From CBDBDZ01 sp965204215 (GTDB lineage: Bacteria; Pseudomonadota; Gammaproteobacteria; Pseudomonadales; GM7GCV1), in assembly GCA_965204215.1 (NCBI GenBank), contig CBDBDZ010000003.1:1-42680 (forward strand): a stretch of DNA of 42,680 nucleotides, written 5' to 3'. A program made the translations under genes and the position numbers. Each line of letters starts with the position of its first letter. The first letter of the stretch is position 1. Shown here piece after piece: positions 17,712 through 24,542 of the stretch. The notes below the pieces were generated by a model. It worked only from the letters and a program-made list of their open reading frames with translations. It was not told the origin of the DNA and ran no database searches.

Positions 17712-18577
17712 TAGATTACGCTCCACGTTCCTGTTATTTTATACCTACTACTACCTGTTAGCTCGGGTATGAGATCGTCGGGGGTCTCATATTTTGGGAG
17801 GTATTGCTCTATATCCTGATCGTCGGCGCCTAGCAGATCAGGGTTTATCTTGTTTTCGGCGGCGGCGTTACTATTATTATTACCATGCAGCTTCTGATAA
17901 TGGCCGCCTGTTGTTACTGGTTCACCTCCGGCATTTAGCATGAATCTTATGCATGCATGAATTGACATCTCCCAAGCGTGGGCCATGTCATTATTTTTTC
18001 CTCTTGGGTGATCAAAACTCTCTCTACCTGTTGGCGTTAGTTTCATCTCTTCGTGCCTTAACTCCTCAATTAACGTCTTGACTAGCTCGGCTTTTGCAGG
18101 GTTTTTCATCTGGGTAACATTAGGGAATTGATAGCCTTCCATCAGGATAAAGGCACCGTCATCTTTTAGCATCTTCTTTGTACCGGATAGCCCGGCGCCA
18201 AATATGATGCCCTCGACCATGTCTGCACCGTAATCCCTGATCATCATGTCTGTGAAACTTTTTTCATTGGTATAATCAAATACCATGTGGTAAGGGGGAT
18301 ATTTTGGGAATAGATGCTCATTAAGAAAATCTAGCTGGTGTGTAAAATCCATTTTTTCCTGGTATAGGTTAGTTAGTCTTGGCAAGGGCCGAGGCTCTTC
18401 TTTTGTGATGTTATCTAGACTGTGAATAACTATGCCAGTGTAATCGCCGCCGCTACCACTAGCTAGGTCTATGCCATACATGTATCTCTTGGCGTTGTCT
18501 AGTAGCAGGTAGTCGTTGCCTTTTTGGTTCCTGGGCGTATGCTGCTGCTGATTATTATTATTATTATTCAAGATCAT
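17711..18577 (-). CDS. Large terminase, nuclease subunit
   Basis: Starting at the ATG at 18577, which overlaps the ATPase gene by 14 nt, it encodes 288 residues. An Asn/Gln tract (N x6, Q x3) precedes the RNase-H-fold nuclease: YMYGIDLASGSGGDYT (Asp37), VFDYTNEKSF (Asp101) and HPRGKNNDMAHAWE (Asp197) are the three acidic metal-binding sites of terminase nucleases. The ATPase half is encoded separately just upstream in another frame. Cuts concatemeric DNA during headful packaging. A longer reading from 18667 would add 30 residues lacking any resemblance to terminases. Confidence 0.87.
   Translation of the reverse strand: MILNNNNNNQQQHTPRNQKGNDYLLLDNAKRYMYGIDLASGSGGDYTGIVIHSLDNITKEEPRPLPRLTNLYQEKMDFTHQLDFLNEHLFPKYPPYHMVFDYTNEKSFTDMMIRDYGADMVEGIIFGAGLSGTKKMLKDDGAFILMEGYQFPNVTQMKNPAKAELVKTLIEELRHEEMKLTPTGRESFDHPRGKNNDMAHAWEMSIHACIRFMLNAGGEPVTTGGHYQKLHGNNNSNAAAENKINPDLLGADDQDIEQYLPKYETPDDLIPELTGSSRYKITGTWSVI
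18551..18568. repeat. (ATT)6 trinucleotide repeat at terminase split
   Basis: On the minus strand this is six AAT units. In the ATPase frame it reads as five successive TAA stop codons; in the nuclease frame as six asparagines. Changes in repeat number would not alter either frame. Confidence 0.85.
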
Positions 18578-19607
18578 AATCCCCGTAGTTAAACATGTCT
18601 TTCTTATACCATACATTAGCAGCGTTAAAGAAATCGCACTCATAATACATGCTATACATTGGGCCATACTTTATTTTCTCGCCGGCTAAAAATTCCTCGG
18701 TTACTAATCCCGCCTTTACTGCAAGGCTAACTGGATACTCCCTAATTGCAAAGTTTGACATTGGGTTTAATTTGGTTTTGGTGTTTGCTTCGCCGGGCCT
18801 GCTCTTTATGCCTAGTGTCTCGTTTTTAATTCTCATTTTTTCGTATAATTTGGACTGCTCGTATATCTCGTACACTTTGCCAGATGGCCCACGGGGGGGA
18901 GATTCAATTATTATGCTTCCGTTGGTGTTTGCAAGTCTAGAGAACATAGCTCCGAATGTCTCGCTATCATCTACCATTAGTTGCTGTACGGTAATATCTG
19001 ATACATGGATATGCTTGACATTCTTCCATGACCAGATGCCGCCGGGTTTTGGACCGAGTGCGATAATCCTGGTTTTTTGTTTGGGATTCTCGGGATTTGC
19101 AATAAATAATGTTGATGCCTTTGAAACTTCATCCCGTAACATGGTACTATCGGGTTTTGATAACAGATATGGGCTATACTTGGGGCTGTCTAATATCATC
19201 TTTCTTAGTGTGTATAAATGGTTCTTGGCATGCAGAAAAGACTGAGCAATAATTAGAATCTCTTTGCCTTTGCAGGTAGTGATAGCCTTTTGAAAATCCT
19301 CCATTAATGTACTAGTTGACATTCCTATTTTTTGAGCTTTTATTATCATTCGGTATTGGTAATCTCTTGATAGGCGCCATGCCTCATATTGGTAATCAGT
19401 TAGGTGTTCCACTGGCTGATCAGTGTCAGGGTGTGATAATAACCCAAAATCCCTGTAAAACTCATCTGGGTCTGTAGGGATATAATCAGGGAATCTGGCA
19501 CTTGTTGATCTGCTTAGATATTTTTTTGAGGCTTCCGCTATTAGCTTGTTATTTGAATCTATGACTTTGGCTATTGCCCTGGCGTTACCCCTGCTGCTTT
19601 GCGGCAA
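18564..19607 (-). CDS. Large terminase, ATPase subunit
   Basis: A 347-residue protein starting at TTG (19607) inside the end of the small-terminase gene. It has the terminase ATPase core: Q motif region (DYQYEAWRLSRDYQ), Walker-A-like IIKAQKIGMSTST (residues ~88-100), Walker-B-like VKHIHVSDIT (~198-206) and the coupling motif SIIIESPPRG (~231-240). The Walker A is a degenerate form (no GKT), as in many phages. It ends at YDLE followed by five stop codons, exactly where the nuclease domain normally continues, so motor and nuclease are separate polypeptides. Confidence 0.87.
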   Translation of the reverse strand: MPQSSRGNARAIAKVIDSNNKLIAEASKKYLSRSTSARFPDYIPTDPDEFYRDFGLLSHPDTDQPVEHLTDYQYEAWRLSRDYQYRMIIKAQKIGMSTSTLMEDFQKAITTCKGKEILIIAQSFLHAKNHLYTLRKMILDSPKYSPYLLSKPDSTMLRDEVSKASTLFIANPENPKQKTRIIALGPKPGGIWSWKNVKHIHVSDITVQQLMVDDSETFGAMFSRLANTNGSIIIESPPRGPSGKVYEIYEQSKLYEKMRIKNETLGIKSRPGEANTKTKLNPMSNFAIREYPVSLAVKAGLVTEEFLAGEKIKYGPMYSMYYECDFFNAANVWYKKDMFNYGDYDLE

Positions 19608-20331
19608 TCGCCTTCTCCATCTCTTGCTCTATGATTGCTTCTGCTGGTGGCATCATCTGTATTGCAAAGGCTTGAGCTTTCAAATCCTCTAGTAGTATCG
19701 TATTTTTACGCAGCTGATCATCTATGCCATACTGTAGTTGCGGGTCAATATTTGAGACGTGCCTATGTTTGGTAATGATTCTTTTGTTACGCCCTTGTCC
19801 TATTTCATGTATATCTTGGGTTATCTGCGAATACTGGTTTTGCAGGGTTGATAACCGTGTTTGGACATTGACAATCTGCTGGGTTAATCCCTCTAGGGCT
19901 CTAGCTCTTACCCTTTTTTGCTTTTCAATCCATGATTCATATTGTTCATCTGTTACCAGCTTTTCGCCCCACTCCAAAAAGTATTTTTTTACTGCTCGGT
20001 AGGATACGCCAGTTAATTTGTGGGCATGCCAAGCAGTGATGCCATCCATGTAAAAAAGTTCCTCAAGCTCTCTTTTTTGCTGTTCAGTTAGTCTGCGGCC
20101 TTGACCTGTGCCTGTGTTGGTCTGCTTTTGGTAGTATTGCCTGTGTTGTTGTTGTTGTTGAGCTGCGGTTAATGTGATAACGTTAGTGCTGCTGTTGCTG
20201 CTGCCCTTGTCATCCTTTTGGTTCTGGGCCTGCTGCTGCTGCTGCTGTGATACCGGCAGCCTCTTATCCCTTGAAATTTTAGCTTTTGATCTTGCATTGC
20301 TCCGAATAATGGCCGCCTTTGATTTTACCAT
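19585..20331 (-). CDS. Small terminase subunit
   Basis: A 248-residue protein. Residues ~25-80 are Gln/Ser/Asn tracts. Residues ~80-122 are a helix-turn-helix (LTEQQKRELEELFYMDGITA, WHAHKLTGVSYRAVKKYFLE) of the kind that recognises packaging sites, followed by a coiled coil (EGLTQQIVNVQTRLSTLQNQ) suited to ring assembly and a C-terminal helix. It heads the head-morphogenesis operon behind a TATA box and overlaps the ATPase start. Position immediately before terminase ATPase makes this a firm call. Confidence 0.85.
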   Translation of the reverse strand: MVKSKAAIIRSNARSKAKISRDKRLPVSQQQQQQAQNQKDDKGSSNSSTNVITLTAAQQQQQHRQYYQKQTNTGTGQGRRLTEQQKRELEELFYMDGITAWHAHKLTGVSYRAVKKYFLEWGEKLVTDEQYESWIEKQKRVRARALEGLTQQIVNVQTRLSTLQNQYSQITQDIHEIGQGRNKRIITKHRHVSNIDPQLQYGIDDQLRKNTILLEDLKAQAFAIQMMPPAEAIIEQEMEKAIAAKQQG

Positions 20332-20352
20332 GCTGTATATTTACATATTTCA

Positions 20353-20360
20353 TAATATAA
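20353..20360 (-). promoter_or_regulatory. TATA box of the head/packaging operon
   Basis: TTATATTA lies 29 nt before the ATG of the small terminase in a 65-nt AT-rich gap. It separates the accessory genes from the late structural genes, so it is the likely late promoter. Confidence 0.65.
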
Positions 20361-20396
20361 TGGAAATATCTCTGAAAATAGTAAAACTTTGTTGTT

Positions 20397-20576
20397 TTAT
20401 TCATCTCTTTCTAATACCATAAAATCCACGAGGCAATACCCGCATAAGGAATGGATAACCCGCTTGCTTTTCTTCTTACTCATAATCATAGTTATTGTAG
20501 GTACAAATTTATCGCAACTAGAGCAGATAAAACAAGCTGCTGATGCCTCTTTGTTGTTTTTTAATTCCTTTTTCAT
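20397..20576 (-). CDS. Zinc-ribbon microprotein (59 aa)
   Basis: This short gene starts at ATG 20576, overlapping the previous TGA (ATGA), and ends at a TAA. The 59-residue product has CFICSSC near residue 15 and CGYC near 45, a four-cysteine zinc ribbon, with a Lys-rich loop between them (SKKKSKR). Last gene of the accessory cluster before the late promoter. Probably nucleic-acid-binding; function unknown. Confidence 0.72.
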   Translation of the reverse strand: MKKELKNNKEASAACFICSSCDKFVPTITMIMSKKKSKRVIHSLCGYCLVDFMVLERDE

Positions 20577-20989
20577 GCTGTTGCTCTCTCTCTCTGAAAT
20601 ACCACATCATAAAAAGCTGAAAACTCATCACATCTTATATTATTGATAGCCATTGCACCAATAACACTATCAACATTTTTGGCTTTAAGCTGGCATACCT
20701 TACAATAGGGTTTGTTTAGGTATGTATCTAGTTTTACGTCAATTTTTACGTTTTCCCTACAAAGATTTTCGTTGATTCTGCTTATGTAGTAATGCCTTAC
20801 CTTACTAGTTTTAGTGCCATACCACCCCGATTCAACATATTGTTTTTGGGCATACTGGATAATTTCTGTGAACATCTTTATGTTATAGTTATTGAGTGAC
20901 TTTGGTCTTAAAAATCCGGCAAGATATACCCAGGGTGCCTGTTTCTTTTTTTTCTCATGGTACTTGTGATCTTTGGATTTTCGTGGCAT
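20573..20989 (-). CDS. Basic hypothetical protein with CxxC
   Basis: A 138-residue basic protein beginning MPRKSKDHKYHEKKKKQ, a start similar to the MPRKSKNAKQ internal segment of the basic protein at 25593-25940. The body (YISRINENLCRENVKIDVKL, PYCKVCQLKAKN) has one CxxC and a few scattered Cys. Likely DNA-associated from its charge. No family recognised. Confidence 0.7.
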   Translation of the reverse strand: MPRKSKDHKYHEKKKKQAPWVYLAGFLRPKSLNNYNIKMFTEIIQYAQKQYVESGWYGTKTSKVRHYYISRINENLCRENVKIDVKLDTYLNKPYCKVCQLKAKNVDSVIGAMAINNIRCDEFSAFYDVVFQRERATA

Positions 20990-21004
20990 TTTTTTTGGCT
21001 CTCT

Positions 21005-21151
21005 CTATCTCTTCTTATCTCTGCAATCATAGCAAAGACTGCAAAACATCTCGGCCATTGTTGCCTTTATGGGGATTGGTGTTCCCTTGCCACAATAGTT
21101 ACACTGGGCATACTGAATTTTTGGAGCCTTGATTTTTCTCTCTTTTGCCAT
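21005..21151 (-). CDS. Zinc-ribbon microprotein (48 aa)
   Basis: ATG at 21151 lies 2 nt after the preceding stop and the frame ends at TAG 21005. The product has a basic lead (AKERKIKAPK) followed by CNYC (residue ~17) and CSLCYDC (~37), a compact DksA/TraR- or ribbon-like cysteine pair arrangement. Part of the run of tiny zinc proteins. Function unknown. Confidence 0.7.
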   Translation of the reverse strand: MAKERKIKAPKIQYAQCNYCGKGTPIPIKATMAEMFCSLCYDCRDKKR

Positions 21152-21153
21152 GC

Positions 21154-21489
21154 TTAGTTTACCCTGTTTCTTTTCTTTTGTTGTTGTTGTTGCCGCTTGT
21201 TTTTCAGTGATTTATTAGCAACATGCTCTAGGTATGCCTTTGATATTTGTGTCATGTCTGCCGCATAATACATCATGTGTGGGTTATTTGACAATTCCAA
21301 GATATAGCGGTTAAACTTGACAATATCAGTAACTGGGCTGCTAATTGTGGATATTGATCTGTTGTTACAACTCCAGCAAATCATGCAGTAACCATCATCG
21401 AGGGCCTGATAATATTCCTCCTCTACTGAGAAAATAACATCCCTTTTGCAATACATACATTGAGTTTTTGCATGAGGGTGAGGGGTCAT
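21154..21489 (-). CDS. Zinc-binding protein with Gln/Lys tail
   Basis: A 111-residue protein: CMYC (~11) and CMICWSC (~35) form a zinc site resembling a treble-clef/ribbon; the middle is helical (DIVKFNRYILELSNN) and the tail basic and Gln-rich (NKRQQQQQKKRNRVN). Its start lies 1 nt after the upstream stop. Function unknown; likely regulatory or nucleic-acid-binding. Confidence 0.75.
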   Translation of the reverse strand: MTPHPHAKTQCMYCKRDVIFSVEEEYYQALDDGYCMICWSCNNRSISTISSPVTDIVKFNRYILELSNNPHMMYYAADMTQISKAYLEHVANKSLKNKRQQQQQKKRNRVN

Positions 21490-21490
21490 T

Positions 21491-21709
21491 TTATCTGCGG
21501 CTGTCGCCGTTAAATACCCGTTCTTGCATGTCTTGACAACACCTGCATACCGGGTTTTTGTCGTTTATTGGCTGTGGATACCGCTGCATATATCCCATGC
21601 TCTCAACGTGCATGCCGCAGTATGCCTTTTTGTTATTTGCAACAATATAATGGGCAGTAGCACCATCGCCCAGATATGTAGAGACATACCAGCCGTCAGA
21701 TTCTACCAG
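21491..21709 (-). CDS. Cys/His protein lacking a standard start codon
   Basis: The frame from 21709 to the TAA at 21491 reads like real protein (GWYVSTYLGDGATAHYIVAN, AYCGMHVESMG, PVCRCCQDMQERV) and fills an otherwise empty gap exactly. Its first possible codon after an in-frame stop is CTG at 21709, overlapping the preceding TAG; no ATG, GTG or TTG occurs before codon ~33. It may start at CTG, be reached by a frameshift from the C2H2 gene, or only the last ~40 residues may be made. The cysteine pattern (C...H...CxCC) fits the zinc theme. Confidence 0.5.
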   Translation of the reverse strand: MVESDGWYVSTYLGDGATAHYIVANNKKAYCGMHVESMGYMQRYPQPINDKNPVCRCCQDMQERVFNGDSRR

Positions 21710-21966
21710 TTAAGATCGACCTCGTTTATTTTTACTGTATCGCCGGCCCGCTTTGCTGGTATTCGTTGATAATGATCTATTTCTGCCTGCTTTAGCTGAT
21801 TTATGATTAATGATCTGTTTAAATCGGTAATAGGTTCGGTAGTACGATTGATTATTTTCTCTAGTTGGGTTTTATGCTGCTTGATTAAATGATAAAAATA
21901 TTCAGAAGCTGTAAGGAAGTTGCATTTACAAAAGGCGCATCCAATACTAAGCGTGTCTATTGACAT
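21703..21966 (-). CDS. C2H2 zinc-finger protein
   Basis: I choose the ATG at 21966 (87 residues) because a TATA-like CTTTTTATTG lies ~30 nt before it; the longer frame from 22062 adds a segment resembling no domain. Residues ~8-33 form a canonical finger: CAFC, twelve residues, H, four residues, H (CX2CX12HX4H, including FLTASEYFYHLIKQH). The rest is helical and basic. A palindrome CATGTATATACATG covers the start codon, suggesting autoregulation. Eukaryote-like C2H2 fingers occur in several archaeal viruses as DNA-binding regulators. Confidence 0.78.
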   Translation of the reverse strand: MSIDTLSIGCAFCKCNFLTASEYFYHLIKQHKTQLEKIINRTTEPITDLNRSLIINQLKQAEIDHYQRIPAKRAGDTVKINEVDLNW

Positions 21967-21977
21967 GTATATACATG
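21964..21977. promoter_or_regulatory. Perfect 14-bp palindrome over the C2H2 start codon
   Basis: CATGTATATACATG is self-complementary and includes the ATG at 21966. With a leaderless transcript this places a dimer-binding site on the transcription start. The same core appears at 11.7, 25.6, 29.9 and 35.0 kb. Confidence 0.55.
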
Positions 21978-22176
21978 GAAAATATGCAATAAAAAGATGA
22001 CTAAAGACATGACAAAACCCCCGTCGGGATTTTTGATATGTCCTTGCGGATACATATGCCATGCCAAAACATGCCCTTTGTTAGTTGCGTTTAAGCGCCT
22101 CCTCAATGCTTCTATTATATATGAATAGTCTGCATGTCATCTAACTCGGGGTTGTTTATTCGAGAAGATCATAGCT

Positions 22177-22194
22177 TGCCGCTAGATAGCGGCA
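22177..22194. other. Stem-loop in the 275-bp intergenic region 21967-22241
   Basis: TGCCGCTA and TAGCGGCA are perfect inverted arms separated by GA; as RNA this gives a seven-pair stem with a four-base loop. No convincing gene occupies 21967-22241: only two tiny frames, of 11 and 19 codons, follow it on the minus strand. It could be a terminator or processing site after the 396-residue gene, a small-RNA element, or a recombination site. No T-run follows closely. Confidence 0.5.
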
Positions 22195-22241
22195 GTGCTC
22201 ACTCCCTTAATTAATATGAAAAAATTAATAGTTAAACCTTG

Positions 22242-23432
22242 CTAAATCATGCCCTTGATCTTCTTTTGCAGACGGATTACCTGCTTTTGATACCCTGTTG
22301 GGAGTAGTGGCTCTAACTCAAAATCTTCTGCATCTGTAATGGGTGTGCCCTGCTGCCATTGATCTATTCGGTCCTCACAATAATCTTTTAGTGATATTCC
22401 ACAATCAGGGTTAGGACATCTGCCGAACCACTCCAAGTCTTTTAGTACGGAGTTGCGGGTATTGCCATCATGTAGTACGTTTAGCTTCATGTGTTTTGTG
22501 GTAATGCCTAAAAAGTCTGCAACGTCATTTTGATCATAGCCGATACATACCGCAAACTTTGCCATCATTTTCTCATATGCAGTGATTGAAGTTCTAAAGT
22601 TTAGGTTCCGTAATGCGTGCAGCTGTCTGGTAATATTTTTGTTAATATGCCATAATAGTGTCTTGGGAGTGTTTTCTGATTTTGCTGCAAGTGCTGTGAT
22701 CTCTGCTGTTACGGCATTAATGCAGATGCCTACCTGATTTTTTATTGATTCTGTTCTTTCTTCCTCGGTCATGTCTATGCACTTTGCGACCTGTTTTTTG
22801 ATGTCTGTTTTGTGGATTGTGCATTTTGATTTTACCATCTTTAGTAACCTGATATTATTTTGGGATACCTCTATGAGCCGATCAATAATCTCAAAGGGGG
22901 TGCCTGTGGGCTGGATTGCTTCTGATATTTTTCGGGGCTGTGTAGCAGCAGATGCGGCGTTGTATTCATCACCTGTATTTTTTTCTGCTGCCGGGATATA
23001 CTCTATGTTATCAATCATGTTAGCACCACAATCGCACTGTTTCCATACGCCATGCTTTTTGCTGCTCTTGACCTTTAACCAGTCATGTTTATGGGTGCCG
23101 GTTTTACCATTGTGTCCATTGACACTTTTGGTATATTTCCGCTTGTGATTTTCTGAAAATAATCTATAAAAGTGTGATTTTTCATACTTTATATTTCTTT
23201 CATGGAGTTGGGTCCATACGTAGTTTGCTACCTGGTTTTGCGGTATTGCAATTTTCCCGACATCTACTAATTTTAGTACGGAATCCCTTAGGTTCTCGAT
23301 TAGTGTCTTTTTTTTGGTATCGCCCTGTTTCTCGAATGTGTCTAGTGCGTTTAGATTCTCGTTATAGCTGTTCCATATATGATCAACTTCTTTTTTTGTG
23401 TAGGTTGTTGCTGTTGTTGCTGATGATGACAC
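22242..23432 (-). CDS. Large putative DNA-binding protein with zinc motifs (unknown)
   Basis: A 396-residue protein starting at GTG (23432), with AATATAAT ~28 nt upstream. Residues ~60-95 (QVANYVWTQLHERNIKYEKS, HFYRLF) look like a helix-turn-helix domain. HDWLKVKSSKKHGVWKQCDC (~115-137) is a His/Cys metal site. Residues ~290-345 contain a second helix-turn-helix (DQNDVADFLGITTKHMKLNV) and CPNPDCG...YC. The largest accessory protein of unknown family in the window; candidates are replication initiator or master regulator, both guesses. Confidence 0.72.
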   Translation of the reverse strand: MSSSATTATTYTKKEVDHIWNSYNENLNALDTFEKQGDTKKKTLIENLRDSVLKLVDVGKIAIPQNQVANYVWTQLHERNIKYEKSHFYRLFSENHKRKYTKSVNGHNGKTGTHKHDWLKVKSSKKHGVWKQCDCGANMIDNIEYIPAAEKNTGDEYNAASAATQPRKISEAIQPTGTPFEIIDRLIEVSQNNIRLLKMVKSKCTIHKTDIKKQVAKCIDMTEEERTESIKNQVGICINAVTAEITALAAKSENTPKTLLWHINKNITRQLHALRNLNFRTSITAYEKMMAKFAVCIGYDQNDVADFLGITTKHMKLNVLHDGNTRNSVLKDLEWFGRCPNPDCGISLKDYCEDRIDQWQQGTPITDAEDFELEPLLPTGYQKQVIRLQKKIKGMI

Positions 23433-23458
23433 TGCCGAAAATTGGCATGTTTATTATA

Positions 23459-23956
23459 TTAATTTTGTTTGATCGGTTTTTTAGACTTTGTAAGGTCAAA
23501 TTTTTCGAGGTTATCATCTAGGTATTGGGCCCAGCTGATGTTTAGGACACGCAGATCCGCTATGTTTATGATTATTAATGGGATATTGGCATATTTGTAA
23601 TCGTTGTTTCTTTGCACAGTCTGTTTTCTGCCCTGGTTGCTATGATGATAGCTGCCATCGATCTCTATGATTCCCACGACTTTGTTTAGGCTGTTTAGTA
23701 TGATAATGTCGGGGTGTCTGATTACGACCTTGCGAGGGCCATTCACATCAGAGTTTAGGACGTCCTGGCATACCTTTACAGTATCATATGTGTCAAAATC
23801 AAAGAGGATATACCAGTCTTTTTTGATGTATTCGGGGATTATGTCATGTGTGATCTTTAGGTATTCGTGGACATATGCGATTTGATGATCATCATTTTTG
23901 CCCAGCCTTAGCTCTTTTTGGCGCCATTGATTCCATTTATTGTTTGTTGCAGGCAA
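23459..23956 (-). CDS. VSR/DUF559-like PD-(D/E)XK nuclease
   Basis: A 165-residue protein read from TTG 23956, which directly follows the preceding TAA. RHPDIIILNSLNKVVGIIEI followed by DGSYHHSNQG matches the PD...(E/D)xD/K core of the VSR/DUF559 endonuclease-like fold (Asp of HPD near residue 81, Glu and Asp of IEIDG near 97-99), and QRNNDYKYANIPLIII is the following helix-strand that carries the D-x-x-R-N pattern in the family. Possible roles are mismatch- or site-specific nicking, junction resolution or host DNA cutting. Confidence 0.7.
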   Translation of the reverse strand: MPATNNKWNQWRQKELRLGKNDDHQIAYVHEYLKITHDIIPEYIKKDWYILFDFDTYDTVKVCQDVLNSDVNGPRKVVIRHPDIIILNSLNKVVGIIEIDGSYHHSNQGRKQTVQRNNDYKYANIPLIIINIADLRVLNISWAQYLDDNLEKFDLTKSKKPIKQN

Positions 23957-24223
23957 TTATAGCTGCACCATATAGCCATGACCCTTGCATGTGGGGCACT
24001 TTGTTGATTCTGTGCCGCCGGTACCATTACACGATTTGCAGATAATGAAATTTGTGTTATCTCCTACTCCTCCTCCACTTGGTACGTATGATATTTTGCC
24101 GTTATGGAAATTATCGCAGCACATTGCGCAGATAGGATAAGTCCAGTGAACTTTGTTAGGACACTTGCAGCCACACTTGCAGCTGATCAGGTTTGAGGTG
24201 TCGGGGTATGATGATGATGTCAT
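23957..24223 (-). CDS. DnaJ-type cysteine-rich protein without J domain
   Basis: An 88-residue protein with three cysteine clusters: CKCGCKC (~14), CAMCCDNFH (~32) and a DnaJ-like pair CKSCNGTG...CPTCKGHG (~63-82). The last is the CxxCxGxG repeat of the DnaJ central zinc domain, present here as two copies with no J domain. Its start overlaps the upstream stop (ATGA). Could act as a zinc chaperone, protein-disulfide partner or nucleic-acid-binding module. Confidence 0.75.
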   Translation of the reverse strand: MTSSSYPDTSNLISCKCGCKCPNKVHWTYPICAMCCDNFHNGKISYVPSGGGVGDNTNFIICKSCNGTGGTESTKCPTCKGHGYMVQL

Positions 24224-24429
24224 TAGTTACACGCTGCCCTGGTACAGTCCTTTGCCTGCTGTGCGGTGTGCCTGTATTTGTTGCCGAATGTGCGGGGGTA
24301 AAAAAGGCATTGAGAGCCTAGCGGACACCGGTTGCCGGTGTCTGCTGGTGGTGGTGCGGCGCCGGCGGCTGCTACATGTATTCTTTTTTTCTTTTTTGGG
24401 CTTGGTGATGATAATCTTCTTTGGCTCAT
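24223..24429 (-). CDS. Small basic Cys/His protein
   Basis: A 68-residue protein: basic lead (SPKKKKRIHV), a short Ala/Pro segment, then CPLGSQC, RHTAQQAKDC and C, a possible CX5C...HX8C metal site. The coding region contains a very GC-rich perfect hairpin (24324-24342) unlike its surroundings. ATGA overlaps connect it to both neighbours. Function unknown. Confidence 0.6.
   Translation of the reverse strand: MSQRRLSSPSPKKKKRIHVAAAGAAPPPADTGNRCPLGSQCLFYPRTFGNKYRHTAQQAKDCTRAACN
24324..24342. other. GC-rich perfect hairpin inside a gene
   Basis: GACACCGG and CCGGTGTC are perfect arms with a TTG loop, in a locally GC-rich patch (about 24320-24370) within an AT-rich genome. In mRNA it would be a strong stem-loop, and could attenuate or protect the transcript between the small zinc genes. 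Confidence 0.5.
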
Positions 24430-24542
24430 AGTTTTATCTCCTGTTTCTGCATGTTAATACACTTGTTGCATATTGCATAGCTGGTGTATTGCCGGGTAAA
24501 AATTTCAATACCGCATACCCTGCAAATTTGGATATTAACCAT
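24426..24542 (-). CDS. Minimal zinc-ribbon microprotein (38 aa)
   Basis: ATG at 24542 lies inside the end of the PP-loop gene and the frame stops at TGA 24426, which overlaps the next ATG (ATGA). The 38 residues are little more than one ribbon: CRVC at ~7 and CNKC at ~25 with a beta-hairpin between. Because it fills the gap between two genes in exact ATGA coupling I regard it as real, despite its size. Confidence 0.65.
   Translation of the reverse strand: MVNIQICRVCGIEIFTRQYTSYAICNKCINMQKQEIKL

Noticed and set aside
18578..18667. Longer N-terminus for the terminase nuclease from 18667
   Set aside because: The added 30 residues overlap the ATPase gene, are hydrophobic and Cys-rich and match no terminase feature; the ATG at 18577 gives normal coupling.
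21967..22062. Longer C2H2 protein starting at 22062
   Set aside because: The extension ignores the TATA box and palindrome placed for a start at 21966 and looks non-coding.
22080..22215. Possible tRNA in the intergenic region
   Set aside because: A TTC-G-like segment and stems exist but no set of acceptor, D, anticodon and T arms can be folded on either strand.
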